DNA of 20,798 nt, from assembly GCA_047614125.1 (NCBI GenBank), contig JBLHHI010000059.1, forward strand, positions 1-20,798, written 5' to 3'. The stretch comes from JBLHHI01 sp047614125 (GTDB lineage: Bacteria; Bacteroidota; Bacteroidia; NS11-12g; UBA9320). Position 1 is the stretch's first letter; every line of letters begins with the position of its first letter. Positions 1-7,602 of the stretch are shown here, piece by piece. A program made the translations under genes and the position numbers. The notes below the pieces were generated by a model, which had not been told where the DNA came from, searched no databases, and worked only from the letters and a program-made list of their open reading frames with translations.

Positions 1-57
1 ATCAGTCGGTTTATATACATAAACCTTCCTGTTTTCCCCTTACTACTTGGGTTCTAT

Positions 58-95
58 ACAAATCTGAATTTGAAAAGATTAATCGAACTCAGGTT
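58..95 (+). repeat. Dispersed palindromic intergenic element, copy 1
   Basis: This copy matches the element at 6838-6876 in the same orientation and the one at 6693-6727 in inverted orientation. The shared parts are CTGAATTT, AAAAGATTAATCGAA and a terminal GGTT. The ends are themselves an imperfect inverted repeat (CTGA...TCAG). The similarity is read by eye; the function is unknown. Confidence 0.55.
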
Positions 96-235
96 ACTTA
101 ATCAATTCATCGAATGATTATGTTTTTGATACGGTTCAAAGCGAAGTAGTTTTCAAAAACGACATTCGAGTTCCGGTGTCTGTACGAAGGAAAAAATTGT
201 TGCTGAGCAACTACCTGCGTGGAGTAAACGTTTAA
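83..235 (+). pseudogene. Possible 3' remnant of a coding gene
   Basis: An open frame of 50 codons ends in TAA at 233-235. It lacks an ATG start and is preceded by an in-frame stop at 80-82, inside the dispersed repeat. The translation looks protein-like (segments YVFDTVQSEVVFKND and VRRKKLLLSNYLRGVNV). No family is recognised. It could be the tail of a gene broken by insertion of the repeat, or a chance open frame. The rest of 1-284 shows no other gene. Confidence 0.2.
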
Positions 236-284
236 ATTGCGCTTCTCTTTCTGGCATTATACTGGTGTTCTGCTAAAGAACCCT

Positions 285-1313
285 TCAGAATAACAAGCCA
301 TTACAATTTACGCCAACCTTAAATTCATCCAACTTTACAAACGATGCTGAAAGCCGTGTAATGATGCTGCTTTGAATAAAGTCTCGAGCATCCAAAAAAT
401 ATAAATCCTGTGTAAGCGGGTCAAAACTCAACCCGTACAAATTGCCTTGGTCTACTACTTCGCACCTCGTTTCTTGAATGAGTTGATTATTTGCCTGAAG
501 TTTATACAGCTGCGAATTCATAAAAAAGACTTCTCCCGCTACCGGCGTCTGAGATAAAAACTTGGGATGTTCGTTCTTCTTAAAGGTATGCGACCATGAA
601 AGTTGGTGAGCTTTGGGATCGATCTTATACAAAGCTGCGGGTTCGTTGCTTCCAACAGCACCTTCACAAAGCACCACAACTTCTGCAAGTTCCGTAAAAA
701 GAATCGCCGAAGCATTATTCGATACCTTGATGCTGTCGACGACCGCATCAATTTCCGGGTCGATTAGATATACATACGGTTTGGTTCGGTTGCAAACGTA
801 GATCAAGCCACCCGCCAGAATCATCCGGTCGGTCCAACCCGAACACGGTATTTGTCCCAGTTTTTTCTTCGTATCTGCATTCACAACCGTGATCTTATCA
901 GAGTATAAGTCGCTCACATACACCTTATTAAGGCCGTTCATATATAAAGCATACCTCGGTGAAACCAAGTCTTCAATTGTTCCGGTAACCGTATAGTTTG
1001 TTGTATCGATCGACATAATTCTACCCGAATTATTTAACACCAACCAATGCTCTCCATTAACCTTTGTAATCGATTGAAACACATCACCCAGGGGAATGTT
1101 GTTTGCATTCTTAAATACATCAGAGGTATAGATCTTTTCGTTGGGCTGGTACAAACCAAGACTGGCATTTCCACGCTGAAAATTCCCCTCATTAACCACC
1201 AAGACTTTGCGACCTACCGGTATCTTTTTATCAATGGGTTTTGGATCGTCGGTACACGAACTCCAAAAACCAAGAAGACACAATAAACCCAGGTAACTTA
1301 AGGAAGTACGCAT
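285..1313 (-). CDS. BtuG-like YncE/DUF5074 beta-propeller surface lipoprotein
   Basis: This 342-residue protein is the last gene of the riboswitch operon. The N-terminus is a lipoprotein signal: hydrophobic residues 4-17, then WSSC with Cys20 as the lipidation site, followed by TDDPKPIDKK. Residues about 32-342 form repeated short beta-strand blades (e.g. VYVSDLYSDKITVVNAD, IYVCNRTKPYVYLIDPE), as in YncE-like and DUF5074 beta-propellers. In gut Bacteroides, propeller lipoproteins encoded beside btuB (BtuG) bind cobalamin at the cell surface with very high affinity and pass it to BtuB. The position behind a cobalamin riboswitch and a receptor gene suggests the same role here, as inference from fold and context. 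The start overlaps the upstream gene by 16 bp (1298-1313), which suggests translational coupling. Confidence 0.75.
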   Translation of the reverse strand: MRTSLSYLGLLCLLGFWSSCTDDPKPIDKKIPVGRKVLVVNEGNFQRGNASLGLYQPNEKIYTSDVFKNANNIPLGDVFQSITKVNGEHWLVLNNSGRIMSIDTTNYTVTGTIEDLVSPRYALYMNGLNKVYVSDLYSDKITVVNADTKKKLGQIPCSGWTDRMILAGGLIYVCNRTKPYVYLIDPEIDAVVDSIKVSNNASAILFTELAEVVVLCEGAVGSNEPAALYKIDPKAHQLSWSHTFKKNEHPKFLSQTPVAGEVFFMNSQLYKLQANNQLIQETRCEVVDQGNLYGLSFDPLTQDLYFLDARDFIQSSIITRLSASFVKLDEFKVGVNCNGLLF

Positions 1314-2293
1314 AATTGAAGTACAAATTGGTTTGGTCCTTTAACATGCTCAGCATCTTGGCTTTGGCCAACAAAAAGATACAAACCGGGTGATAAATTG
1401 TGTTCAAAGGCATTATTCTGAAGCGTTAAAGATGTAATAAAGCTTCCATCCATGCTGTAAACTTGAATTGAATGAAGCGGTTGCTGCGAAGCTGGTGTAT
1501 GCAGAGTTTGCCCTTGTTTTACTGGGTTTGGATACAGTTTGATAGAAGATTTTTGGAGATCCTCCGCAACGAAAAGAGGTTGGGTTAACACACCAACGGC
1601 ATCCAAATCAAATCCACCGGATGCAAAGGGCGTTGGCCATGGGTCGTTTACTTTTCGACCAAAGGCATCGCGTTGCGCAAACGAATCGTTTACGCTTCCA
1701 ACCACATCTACAAGACGAACAAAATGGATGGCGTTGATATCCAGTTGCATAGAGTCGCGAAGTTCTTCTAAATCGAAGGGTGTCCCGTAACCTCCTTGAT
1801 GTTTTCCAGCCAAGTTGTGATACTGTTCGGGCTTCATTGCGGCGTTGTTCGAAAATTGTGTGTTAGTATCGGCTAAACTCTCGGCTCGAAATCGGACAAA
1901 GTTTATACCGTCGGTACTGACTTCCACAAAGGCCAATTCCAGGAAATATCCTTCAAACCACGGAAAGCCATTTTCGAAAACGGCAAAATCCGGACCTTTT
2001 ATGTTTTGAATGGGTTCATCAAAAAATAAGGTGGCTTCTCCCCCATCGCCCAAGCTCAACGTGTATGTATCCCAAACGCCCAAGGCATCTTTCTTGGAAC
2101 CAGTATTTGCCCTTCCCAGCGATGTGTCGTTGATCTGAACATAACTTCGCCGTATTTGAATACTATCGGCCCAACGGCCAATCGATGAATTGCTAAAGTG
2201 AACCGCTTTTGAGCCATCCTCTCCACCTGCAGGATCGAATTGCGCCTGCGCAAGAAGCGGACAAATCAGCCAAGCTATGAAAAGAATTCGCAT
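1298..2293 (-). CDS. T9SS-secreted surface protein of the corrinoid operon
   Basis: The protein has 331 residues when started at ATG 2293. That start gives a clean signal peptide (MRILFIAWLICPLLAQAQ), and its A is shared with the upstream TGA stop (TGATG). A longer TTG-initiated reading frame from 2368 would bury the signal peptide. The mature part resembles the family often annotated only as 'cell surface protein' near btuB in Bacteroidota: a beta-rich domain with DGGEATLFFDEPI, PDFAVFENGF, FVEVSTDGINFVRF and a final SGGFDLDAVGV. The C-terminus from IKLYPNP to VLQLCVLP reads as a T9SS type A sorting domain, though the last strand is less typical than usual. Its role is probably corrinoid binding or hand-off at the surface, inferred from context only. 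Confidence 0.7.
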   Translation of the reverse strand: MRILFIAWLICPLLAQAQFDPAGGEDGSKAVHFSNSSIGRWADSIQIRRSYVQINDTSLGRANTGSKKDALGVWDTYTLSLGDGGEATLFFDEPIQNIKGPDFAVFENGFPWFEGYFLELAFVEVSTDGINFVRFRAESLADTNTQFSNNAAMKPEQYHNLAGKHQGGYGTPFDLEELRDSMQLDINAIHFVRLVDVVGSVNDSFAQRDAFGRKVNDPWPTPFASGGFDLDAVGVLTQPLFVAEDLQKSSIKLYPNPVKQGQTLHTPASQQPLHSIQVYSMDGSFITSLTLQNNAFEHNLSPGLYLFVGQSQDAEHVKGPNQFVLQLCVLP

Positions 2294-3927
2294 CAAGGTT
2301 TTACTATTTTTGAATGCATGAACTTGCCATTGCTCTCTACGTGTAAGATGTAAAATCCTGATTTGCAATTACTTATATCAATAACATGATCGCTATTCTG
2401 CTTCATTTCTTGTACAATGCTACCTTTCAAATCCGTCATCCAAACTTGGTTGATTTTGAGTTCTGTGTCAATGTTAACAATGGATGTTGCGGGATTTGGA
2501 TAAAGCATCAATCGACGCTCGTTTGGAGATCCAAATGTAAAAAGCCCAAAATCATCAATGCAAAAATACGCTGGCGTATTTAATCCAAATTGACCGGTAT
2601 CCGAGCCTTCAACCCAAAAGTGCAATTGAGCAACGTTGCGTTGTTGAGTAAACAAAGGACTTAATTCTACATATTGCCAATCGTTAATGAGGTAATCTTT
2701 GGAGTTGTCTGCAAATCGATAATCTGCAAGAAAAAATTCAATGGTATCCAATGCGATTCCATCCTGATCGATTCCACCAATTTTCAATACCAAGAAATCC
2801 GGATCATTTCCAGAATCACCACCAAACTTTTTGGCAAAGGCATTTCCGTTTTTCATCGTCTCATAGGCATACTTTGTATTGGCAACCTCAACGGAGACCT
2901 CTTGTACAGCGGTGCATGTAAAGCAAATGAAATCGGGCTGTTCCGGACAAATAACATTTGCTTCTCCATAGCCGGTCAAATACGTTTGAGTATTATTAGC
3001 TCCCCTCCCAACCACACTCGAATATTGGTTGGACATGGATCCGTCTGATGTATCCGTCATGGTCGAGATGGACCATCCACTCCAAACATCCCACTTGGAA
3101 TTGTACGTATTTACAAAGTGATAATCGGAAATATTAAATCCTTCTTCATTTTTTGAGCCGTTCAAATAGGTGTCTTTTTGCAACTTCAACTCTTCAAAAT
3201 CCGAATTAAATTGTGGCAAAGATGTGAACTCCATCTTCGTCGCATTAAACCCATCCAAACAAAAATAGGCCGGAGTGTTGAGCCCATATTGTCCAGTATC
3301 TGAACCGGAAAATGCAAATAAAATCGTATCAACATCACCTAAAACGTCTAAATTCCAATAGGTCCAGTTTTTAAGTATGTAGTCTTCTCCGCTTTTATCC
3401 GACTGAAAATCAGCCAAATACATCGAAGTTTTGGTGGTATCCTTGCCAGAAATTCCAAAGGCATGAAGGAGAAGAAAGTCGGGATCGGTACCGACTGTAC
3501 CGCCAAATTTCTTGGCAAAGCCGTCGCCATCGCGCATAGACAAATAGGCAAAGGTTGCGTTGTTTACGTAGCATCCAGATATTTGCTGTCGGTTGGTCAT
3601 TACCACCTTTCCTCCCCCAGAACTCACCACATAGCCAGAGGTACGGCTGTAACCCGTACCTGTTATGGAACTGTATTGATTGGCAAAACCCGCCGTTGAA
3701 GTATCGCGCATGGCTGAAAGTGAAAACCCGTTCCACGATTGCCAGTCGTGATTGTACTCATTTACAAAAAAGGCTTCGCCGGCTAAAAATCCACCGGCAC
3801 TGTCCGATCCGTTCCAAAAGGTATCTTGCTTTTCAAGTTTTTGATCGAAGGCCGCCATCCACTTCACTTGGGCAAAAAGTGGGTTTAAACTGGTTAAAAA
3901 GATTAGTAAAATAAGTGCTTTATTCAT
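2293..3927 (-). CDS. Tandem DUF4465-type protein with T9SS sorting domain
   Basis: This 544-residue protein has a signal peptide (residues 1-20, ending LFAQ) and two homologous domains, about 32-231 and 246-463. Both contain a GGF/EGF start, a W-x-GWS or WNGFSLS block, NQYSS, FAKKFGG, DPDFL, a LADY/LADF-type strand and GSDTGQ-GLNTPAYFC near the end. This matches the DUF4465 pattern. A T9SS type A tail follows at about 473-544 (LYPNPATSIVNID, then KSGFYILHV). Only the second domain carries an insert with Cys327, Cys335 and Cys338. DUF4465 genes recur in cobalamin-regulated loci of Bacteroidota, and here the gene sits directly after the receptor with a 4-bp ATGA overlap (3924-3927). Corrinoid binding is an inference. 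Confidence 0.78.
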   Translation of the reverse strand: MNKALILLIFLTSLNPLFAQVKWMAAFDQKLEKQDTFWNGSDSAGGFLAGEAFFVNEYNHDWQSWNGFSLSAMRDTSTAGFANQYSSITGTGYSRTSGYVVSSGGGKVVMTNRQQISGCYVNNATFAYLSMRDGDGFAKKFGGTVGTDPDFLLLHAFGISGKDTTKTSMYLADFQSDKSGEDYILKNWTYWNLDVLGDVDTILFAFSGSDTGQYGLNTPAYFCLDGFNATKMEFTSLPQFNSDFEELKLQKDTYLNGSKNEEGFNISDYHFVNTYNSKWDVWSGWSISTMTDTSDGSMSNQYSSVVGRGANNTQTYLTGYGEANVICPEQPDFICFTCTAVQEVSVEVANTKYAYETMKNGNAFAKKFGGDSGNDPDFLVLKIGGIDQDGIALDTIEFFLADYRFADNSKDYLINDWQYVELSPLFTQQRNVAQLHFWVEGSDTGQFGLNTPAYFCIDDFGLFTFGSPNERRLMLYPNPATSIVNIDTELKINQVWMTDLKGSIVQEMKQNSDHVIDISNCKSGFYILHVESNGKFMHSKIVKP

Positions 3928-5780
3928 TCTGATGATTTTTTATGGATTGAGTATTGTAATAATAGTGAGAAGTTACGGGGCGGCATGGGTTGATACGGCA
4001 AAATCGTGTAAAAATGATTGGCCAAATTCTGGAGTTCAGCATTCACCAACCATCTGTTCCTTCTATAGCTCGCTTCCAGGTGGTGAAGCGCAATGGAAGG
4101 AAGGTCGTTTTCGGATGTAGATGAAGCCCTTCTCTTGCCATAGTAACTGAATGAATACGACAGCTCAAACTTTTTAAAAGAGCGCCTTATACCTGCTGCT
4201 GCAATGAACTTAGGTAGGTAGATCTGCTGACTGCCTGTAAACACCGAACTATTTTGCTTTATTGATGAATGCAGATAGGTTGCATCCAGTTGAACAACCA
4301 GCTTTTTGAGCCGAAAACTGGTGTGCGATTCAACCCCCCGATTCCATTGAGTTTCATCGAGAACTTGGCTGGCTTCGAAATATCCTTTTGAACCAGGCAC
4401 CCAGCGTATTTGATTGGTAATGAAGTTATTAAACACTTCAACTCCTTGTTCAAATCCATCTTTAGAAAAGCTGTAACTCACTTCCGTTTGGTTCCCAAAT
4501 TCCGCTTCCAAATTCGGATTTCCTCCGGGTCGCCAAAACAAGTTGTTAAAGGTTGGAAGTCGATAGTTTTGGGCAAAACTTATTCGAACCATCTGATTCT
4601 TACATAGATCATACTGACAGGATGCCGTGTTCAAAAGAGGATTGCTTTCGAATCCAGAATACTGTATTGCCTTTATTGCGTATTGCATCGATCCTTTTTT
4701 CCATCGATAACTGGCGTGCAGCGATTCGGAAACTTCCAGCCTGTTTTGTGTATAAAATGAATCTGAATTTGCGTAAAAATGTTTGCCCTCTAGGTTGGAG
4801 CCAACATTGAGCTTTTTGCCAAAAGATCTTCCAACGCTTAGCAAGATCATGTTAGTGGAAGATCCATACGTTGTATGCAGCTTTGATTTGTAATCATCGT
4901 ACTGCAAATATTCGTGCAAGCTCGCTGCCTTTATTCTTATGTGCAACTTGTTTAAGGTAAAGAGACCATCTGCTTGAATTCGTACGGATTGATCGTCTTG
5001 ATATTTCTGCGAACTTCCTTCTAAAAGGGTTGCCGGAATTTCTCGCGATGTGTTTTGCAACCATATATTGAGGTGAATTGGCAGTTTCTGGAACGATTTA
5101 AAGGAGAGTTGTTGCATTAAACCCAGGTTCGAAAATTGGGCGTGTTTTAACCGTTCAAGTTGTTGCGTTGCATTGAAGTTTGAAGGTTGGTGGTGGTAAT
5201 TGTTTTCGGATCGTTGGATGAAAACACTCGTCTTTGCCGGAATATTACCGATTTCGTAACGCTTTTTTGCGCCAAAGAAATAGCTTCCAAAAGAACCTGC
5301 TTTAATGGCAATCATTTGCGATGAGCTTCTATCTGAAGTAGTACTATTAATTGACAGACTCCCAGCCGTAGTTCCACCGCCCGCCTGTGATGAGTTAAGA
5401 TTATTGGCCGTTACTTCATCAAAGAAAAAAGCGGGGATGAGCGCAAGATCGACGGTGGCATTCGAATTGTTTTGAAGGTTGATTCCATTCCAAAATACAG
5501 GACTCTGTTCGGGCGTACCTCCTCGAGCGGAAAGTGAAGCGAGTGATCCATACGCTCCCGATTTAATAAATATTCCAGTTTGTCTAGAAAGTACGTCGGC
5601 CATGCTGTGTCCAGCTTTCGTTGTAGGAATAGAATCCAACCGGATGCCGTTTCGCAATCCTCGAGCCTCAACAAGCGCTGTGGGCAACAGACTCGAAGAA
5701 TCTACTTGCGCAACGGCAATTGTGCTGAGCAATAAGGCTCCAAACATGCAAAAAGTTCTAAACACGGTAGAAAAAACCAA
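3924..5780 (-). CDS. btuB: BtuB-like TonB-dependent corrinoid receptor
   Basis: This 618-residue outer-membrane receptor is close in length to E. coli BtuB. It has a signal peptide ending IAVAQ (residue 25), a candidate TonB box around TALVEARG (34-41), a plug domain at about 45-148 (ADVLSRQTGIFIK, SLSARGG, VFWNGINLQN, TTAGSLSI) and a beta-barrel from about 160 to the C-terminus (RNFSLLLQYSI). It would import a corrinoid using TonB energy. Assignment to corrinoids rests mainly on the cobalamin riboswitch about 45 bp upstream. No ATG fits well: TTG at 5780 or GTG at 5765 are the likely starts, since the first ATG (5747) would remove the charged part of the signal. It is the first gene of the four-gene overlapping operon. 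Confidence 0.85.
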   Translation of the reverse strand: MVFSTVFRTFCMFGALLLSTIAVAQVDSSSLLPTALVEARGLRNGIRLDSIPTTKAGHSMADVLSRQTGIFIKSGAYGSLASLSARGGTPEQSPVFWNGINLQNNSNATVDLALIPAFFFDEVTANNLNSSQAGGGTTAGSLSINSTTSDRSSSQMIAIKAGSFGSYFFGAKKRYEIGNIPAKTSVFIQRSENNYHHQPSNFNATQQLERLKHAQFSNLGLMQQLSFKSFQKLPIHLNIWLQNTSREIPATLLEGSSQKYQDDQSVRIQADGLFTLNKLHIRIKAASLHEYLQYDDYKSKLHTTYGSSTNMILLSVGRSFGKKLNVGSNLEGKHFYANSDSFYTQNRLEVSESLHASYRWKKGSMQYAIKAIQYSGFESNPLLNTASCQYDLCKNQMVRISFAQNYRLPTFNNLFWRPGGNPNLEAEFGNQTEVSYSFSKDGFEQGVEVFNNFITNQIRWVPGSKGYFEASQVLDETQWNRGVESHTSFRLKKLVVQLDATYLHSSIKQNSSVFTGSQQIYLPKFIAAAGIRRSFKKFELSYSFSYYGKRRASSTSENDLPSIALHHLEASYRRNRWLVNAELQNLANHFYTILPYQPMPPRNFSLLLQYSIHKKSSE

Positions 5781-5792
5781 CTAATTACTGCG

Positions 5793-5811
5793 CAACTTTC
5801 ACCCGAAGTTG
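5793..5811 (-). promoter_or_regulatory. Hairpin in riboswitch expression platform
   Basis: A 6-bp inverted repeat (CAACTT / AAGTTG, 7-nt loop) lies between the cobalamin aptamer and the receptor start. There is no U-tract, so control of translation start is more likely than termination. The role is inferred from position. Confidence 0.4.
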
Positions 5812-5825
5812 ATCAAGTACTGAAA

Positions 5826-5970
5826 TTGGCAGGTCTTCTGACTCGTTCCAGTTGTTCGTCTTCCCATGCGCCGCAGCGCACAGTGACTAAAGAATGAACA
5901 ACGAAAAAAGAACTTACAGCTGCGGGTACAGTCTAGGCGTCTCACCTAATTCCCATTTTCATCAACCAAC
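5826..5970 (-). ncRNA. Cobalamin riboswitch
   Basis: Read on the minus strand, this leader contains the conserved blocks of the cobalamin aptamer in order: ATGAAAATGGGAATTAGGTG, then GACTGTACCCGCAGCTGTAA, then GCATGGGAAGAC, and the B12 box AGTCAGAAGACCTGCC close to the 3' end. A short TTGG/CCAA pairing (5966-5969 with 5826-5829) may close P1. It precedes the BtuB-like receptor gene, so corrinoid excess should repress the whole four-gene operon. Exact outer borders are approximate. Confidence 0.95.
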
Positions 5971-6075
5971 GTAGTTGAACCAAATTCTTTTGCAAATAAA
6001 GACATTTTTTAATCTTTGCCGTGCATGGTGTACAACTCTGTTAACATTTAATCATCTCCCTTTAATTTGAATGAA

Positions 6076-6083
6076 TACTTTTG
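6076..6083 (+). promoter_or_regulatory. Candidate -7 promoter box for the heme oxygenase gene
   Basis: TACTTTTG fits the Bacteroidota -7 consensus TAnnTTTG and lies 29 bp before the ATG at 6113. No good -33 TTTG is visible at the usual spacing. Confidence 0.4.
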
Positions 6084-6112
6084 CTACAACACTATAAATA
6101 ACCCATATACCT

Positions 6113-6694
6113 ATGAATGTTCGAGATCGTTTAAAAACAGAAACCGCAACGCAACACGCACATACAGAGTCGTTTAGCTATGGAAAAGAGATAATGTCGC
6201 GTACGTTAAATACCTCCCAATATCAAGAATTACTAATTGCCAATTATCTGTACATCAAGGCCTGGGAAGATCAATGGGCCTCATTGTCTTTTGATGTACC
6301 AGAAAGCATGAATTTGCAAGCAAGAAGAAAGTCCACTTGGTTGGTGAACGATTTGAAAGCTTTAGGTCTGGATGTGTCGAAACTCCCGGTGTTTACAATT
6401 GCCTCGGTTAGCAGCTACGCCGCTTTTCTTGGTAGAATGTATGTTATAGAAGGATCAACCATGGGCGGAGCAGTAATATCCAAACAATTGGCTTTGAACG
6501 AGCATCTTACCGGATATAACTTTCAATTCTACGGGGCCTATGGGCCAGAATTACTACCGATGTGGAGATCATTCTTAGCACATTTGGATGCAATCGCAAC
6601 GGAGGATGATTCGGATGAAACCATTGCTGCGGCCAAAGAGAGCTTTAGTAGATTTAGTGAAGCCTTTGCTGCTGCAAAGAGCGCTGTGGCTTAA
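6113..6694 (+). CDS. Biliverdin-producing heme oxygenase family protein
   Basis: This 193-residue cytosolic all-helical protein matches the bacterial heme oxygenase pattern (HemO/BphO type). It has an N-terminal LKTETATQHAHTE with His15 in the position of the proximal heme ligand, the distal-helix motif MYVIEGSTMGGAVISKQL (about 109-126) and a C-terminal W-x-x-F-x-x-x-L segment. The predicted reaction is O2-dependent cleavage of heme to biliverdin, Fe2+ and CO. Its use could be iron release or supply of a bilin to a phytochrome; no phytochrome or histidine kinase gene is in the window. It is transcribed away from the corrinoid operon from a shared gap of about 330 bp. The family call is firm; the physiological role is open. 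Confidence 0.82.
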   Translation: MNVRDRLKTETATQHAHTESFSYGKEIMSRTLNTSQYQELLIANYLYIKAWEDQWASLSFDVPESMNLQARRKSTWLVNDLKALGLDVSKLPVFTIASVSSYAAFLGRMYVIEGSTMGGAVISKQLALNEHLTGYNFQFYGAYGPELLPMWRSFLAHLDAIATEDDSDETIAAAKESFSRFSEAFAAAKSAVA

Positions 6695-6727
6695 AACCTG
6701 AATTCGATTTATATTTTGAATTCAGAA
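6693..6727 (+). repeat. Dispersed palindromic element, copy 2 (inverted)
   Basis: Directly after the heme oxygenase stop lies a perfect 8-bp inverted repeat, CTGAATTC (6698-6705) and GAATTCAG (6718-6725), with a 12-nt loop. Its reverse complement aligns with the copy at 6838-6876 at most positions. It could also serve as a transcript 3'-end hairpin, but no T-run follows. Confidence 0.6.
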
Positions 6728-6751
6728 CGCTTGTGGACCATGAGTTTCGAG

Positions 6752-6794
6752 TAAAAATTTCGAAGACAGGGCGGGCCCTTTCGAGGAATTTTTA
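6752..6794. repeat. Long hairpin inside the intergenic unit
   Basis: The arms pair as TAAAAATT/AATTTTTA, TCGAA/TTCGA and AGGGC/GCCCT, with small bulges and a two-base nominal loop. That gives about 18 paired positions. It lies midway between the two inverted copies of the dispersed element. Confidence 0.6.
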
Positions 6795-6837
6795 GGTTGA
6801 AAATCGCTTTACACAAGTGAAATGCGAGCTTTTGTAT

Positions 6838-6876
6838 AAACCTGAATTTTAAAAGATTAATCGAATTCCGGTTTAA
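6838..6876 (+). repeat. Dispersed palindromic element, copy 3
   Basis: Contains CTGAATTT, AAAAGATTAATCGAA and TTCCGGTTT. It is in the same orientation as copy 1 (58-95) and opposite to copy 2. Together with copy 2 it bounds a unit of about 184 bp between the heme oxygenase gene and efp. Confidence 0.6.
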
Positions 6877-6948
6877 AAGTTTGGATGTTTATAATGGTCC
6901 TTCCCTTAGAAAATCCGTTCAACACAATCATTCTATCAATTCGGCTGT

Positions 6949-6956
6949 TATTTTTG
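6949..6956 (+). promoter_or_regulatory. Candidate -7 promoter box for efp
   Basis: TATTTTTG matches TAnnTTTG and lies 26 bp before the efp ATG. The -33 element is not clear. Confidence 0.4.
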
Positions 6957-6982
6957 CAGACAACTAGAAACGTTCACATCCA

Positions 6983-7543
6983 ATGGCAACGACAAAAGAT
7001 TTATCGCGCGGATTATTCATTCGACATCAAGGGCAGCTTTGCCGAGTAATAGAATACAAACACACCATGCCCGGAAAAGGCGGTGCTTTTTATCAGGTAA
7101 AGATGAAGAATGCGGTTACCGGAAAATCTTCCGATTACCGATTTAGATCTGGAGAAAACATCGATTCGGTTCGAGTGGATGAAAAGGAAATGCAATTTCT
7201 GTATCGAGAAGGAGACAACTTAGTGGTGATGGACATGGACAGCTACGAACAATTGAGATTAGCCGCTGATTTGGTGGGTGATTCGATGATTTTTGTGAAA
7301 GAAGAAATGATGTTAACCGTATATCTCGACAACGGAAACGCTATAATGGCCGATGCTCCAAACCATGTTGTTTTGGAGATAACCTATTCAGAACCAGGCA
7401 TTAAAGGCGACACGGCCAACAATCCACTTAAGCCGGCCACCTTAGAAACTGGAGCCATCGTAAACGTTCCGCTCTTTGTTGAACAAGGCGAAAAAATTAA
7501 GGTTGATACTCGTACAGGTGAGTACGTGGAACGAGCAAAATAG
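6983..7543 (+). CDS. efp: Translation elongation factor P
   Basis: EF-P of 186 residues, the usual length. It binds ribosomes stalled at polyproline stretches and promotes peptide bond formation. The N-terminal KOW-like domain (about 1-65) carries the loop HTMPGKGGAF with Lys32 at the tip, where E. coli EF-P has its modified lysine. Two OB-type domains follow (about 67-128 and 130-186), with the family signature near NNPLKPATLETGAIVNVPLFV and the end IKVDTRTGEYVERAK. No lysine-modification enzyme gene is in the window. It lies upstream of rpsP and rimM on the same strand, with a terminator-like sequence between efp and rpsP. Confidence 0.97.
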   Translation: MATTKDLSRGLFIRHQGQLCRVIEYKHTMPGKGGAFYQVKMKNAVTGKSSDYRFRSGENIDSVRVDEKEMQFLYREGDNLVVMDMDSYEQLRLAADLVGDSMIFVKEEMMLTVYLDNGNAIMADAPNHVVLEITYSEPGIKGDTANNPLKPATLETGAIVNVPLFVEQGEKIKVDTRTGEYVERAK

Positions 7544-7602
7544 CGCGGTTTTTTAGGCAAGTTGGAACATGCCTCGCTAGTTATTCACACTGGTTCGGAG
7601 TT

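Noticed and set aside
2294..2368. Longer TTG-initiated N-terminus for the second T9SS protein
   Set aside because: It would overlap the upstream gene by 76 bp and put 25 polar residues before a clear signal peptide.
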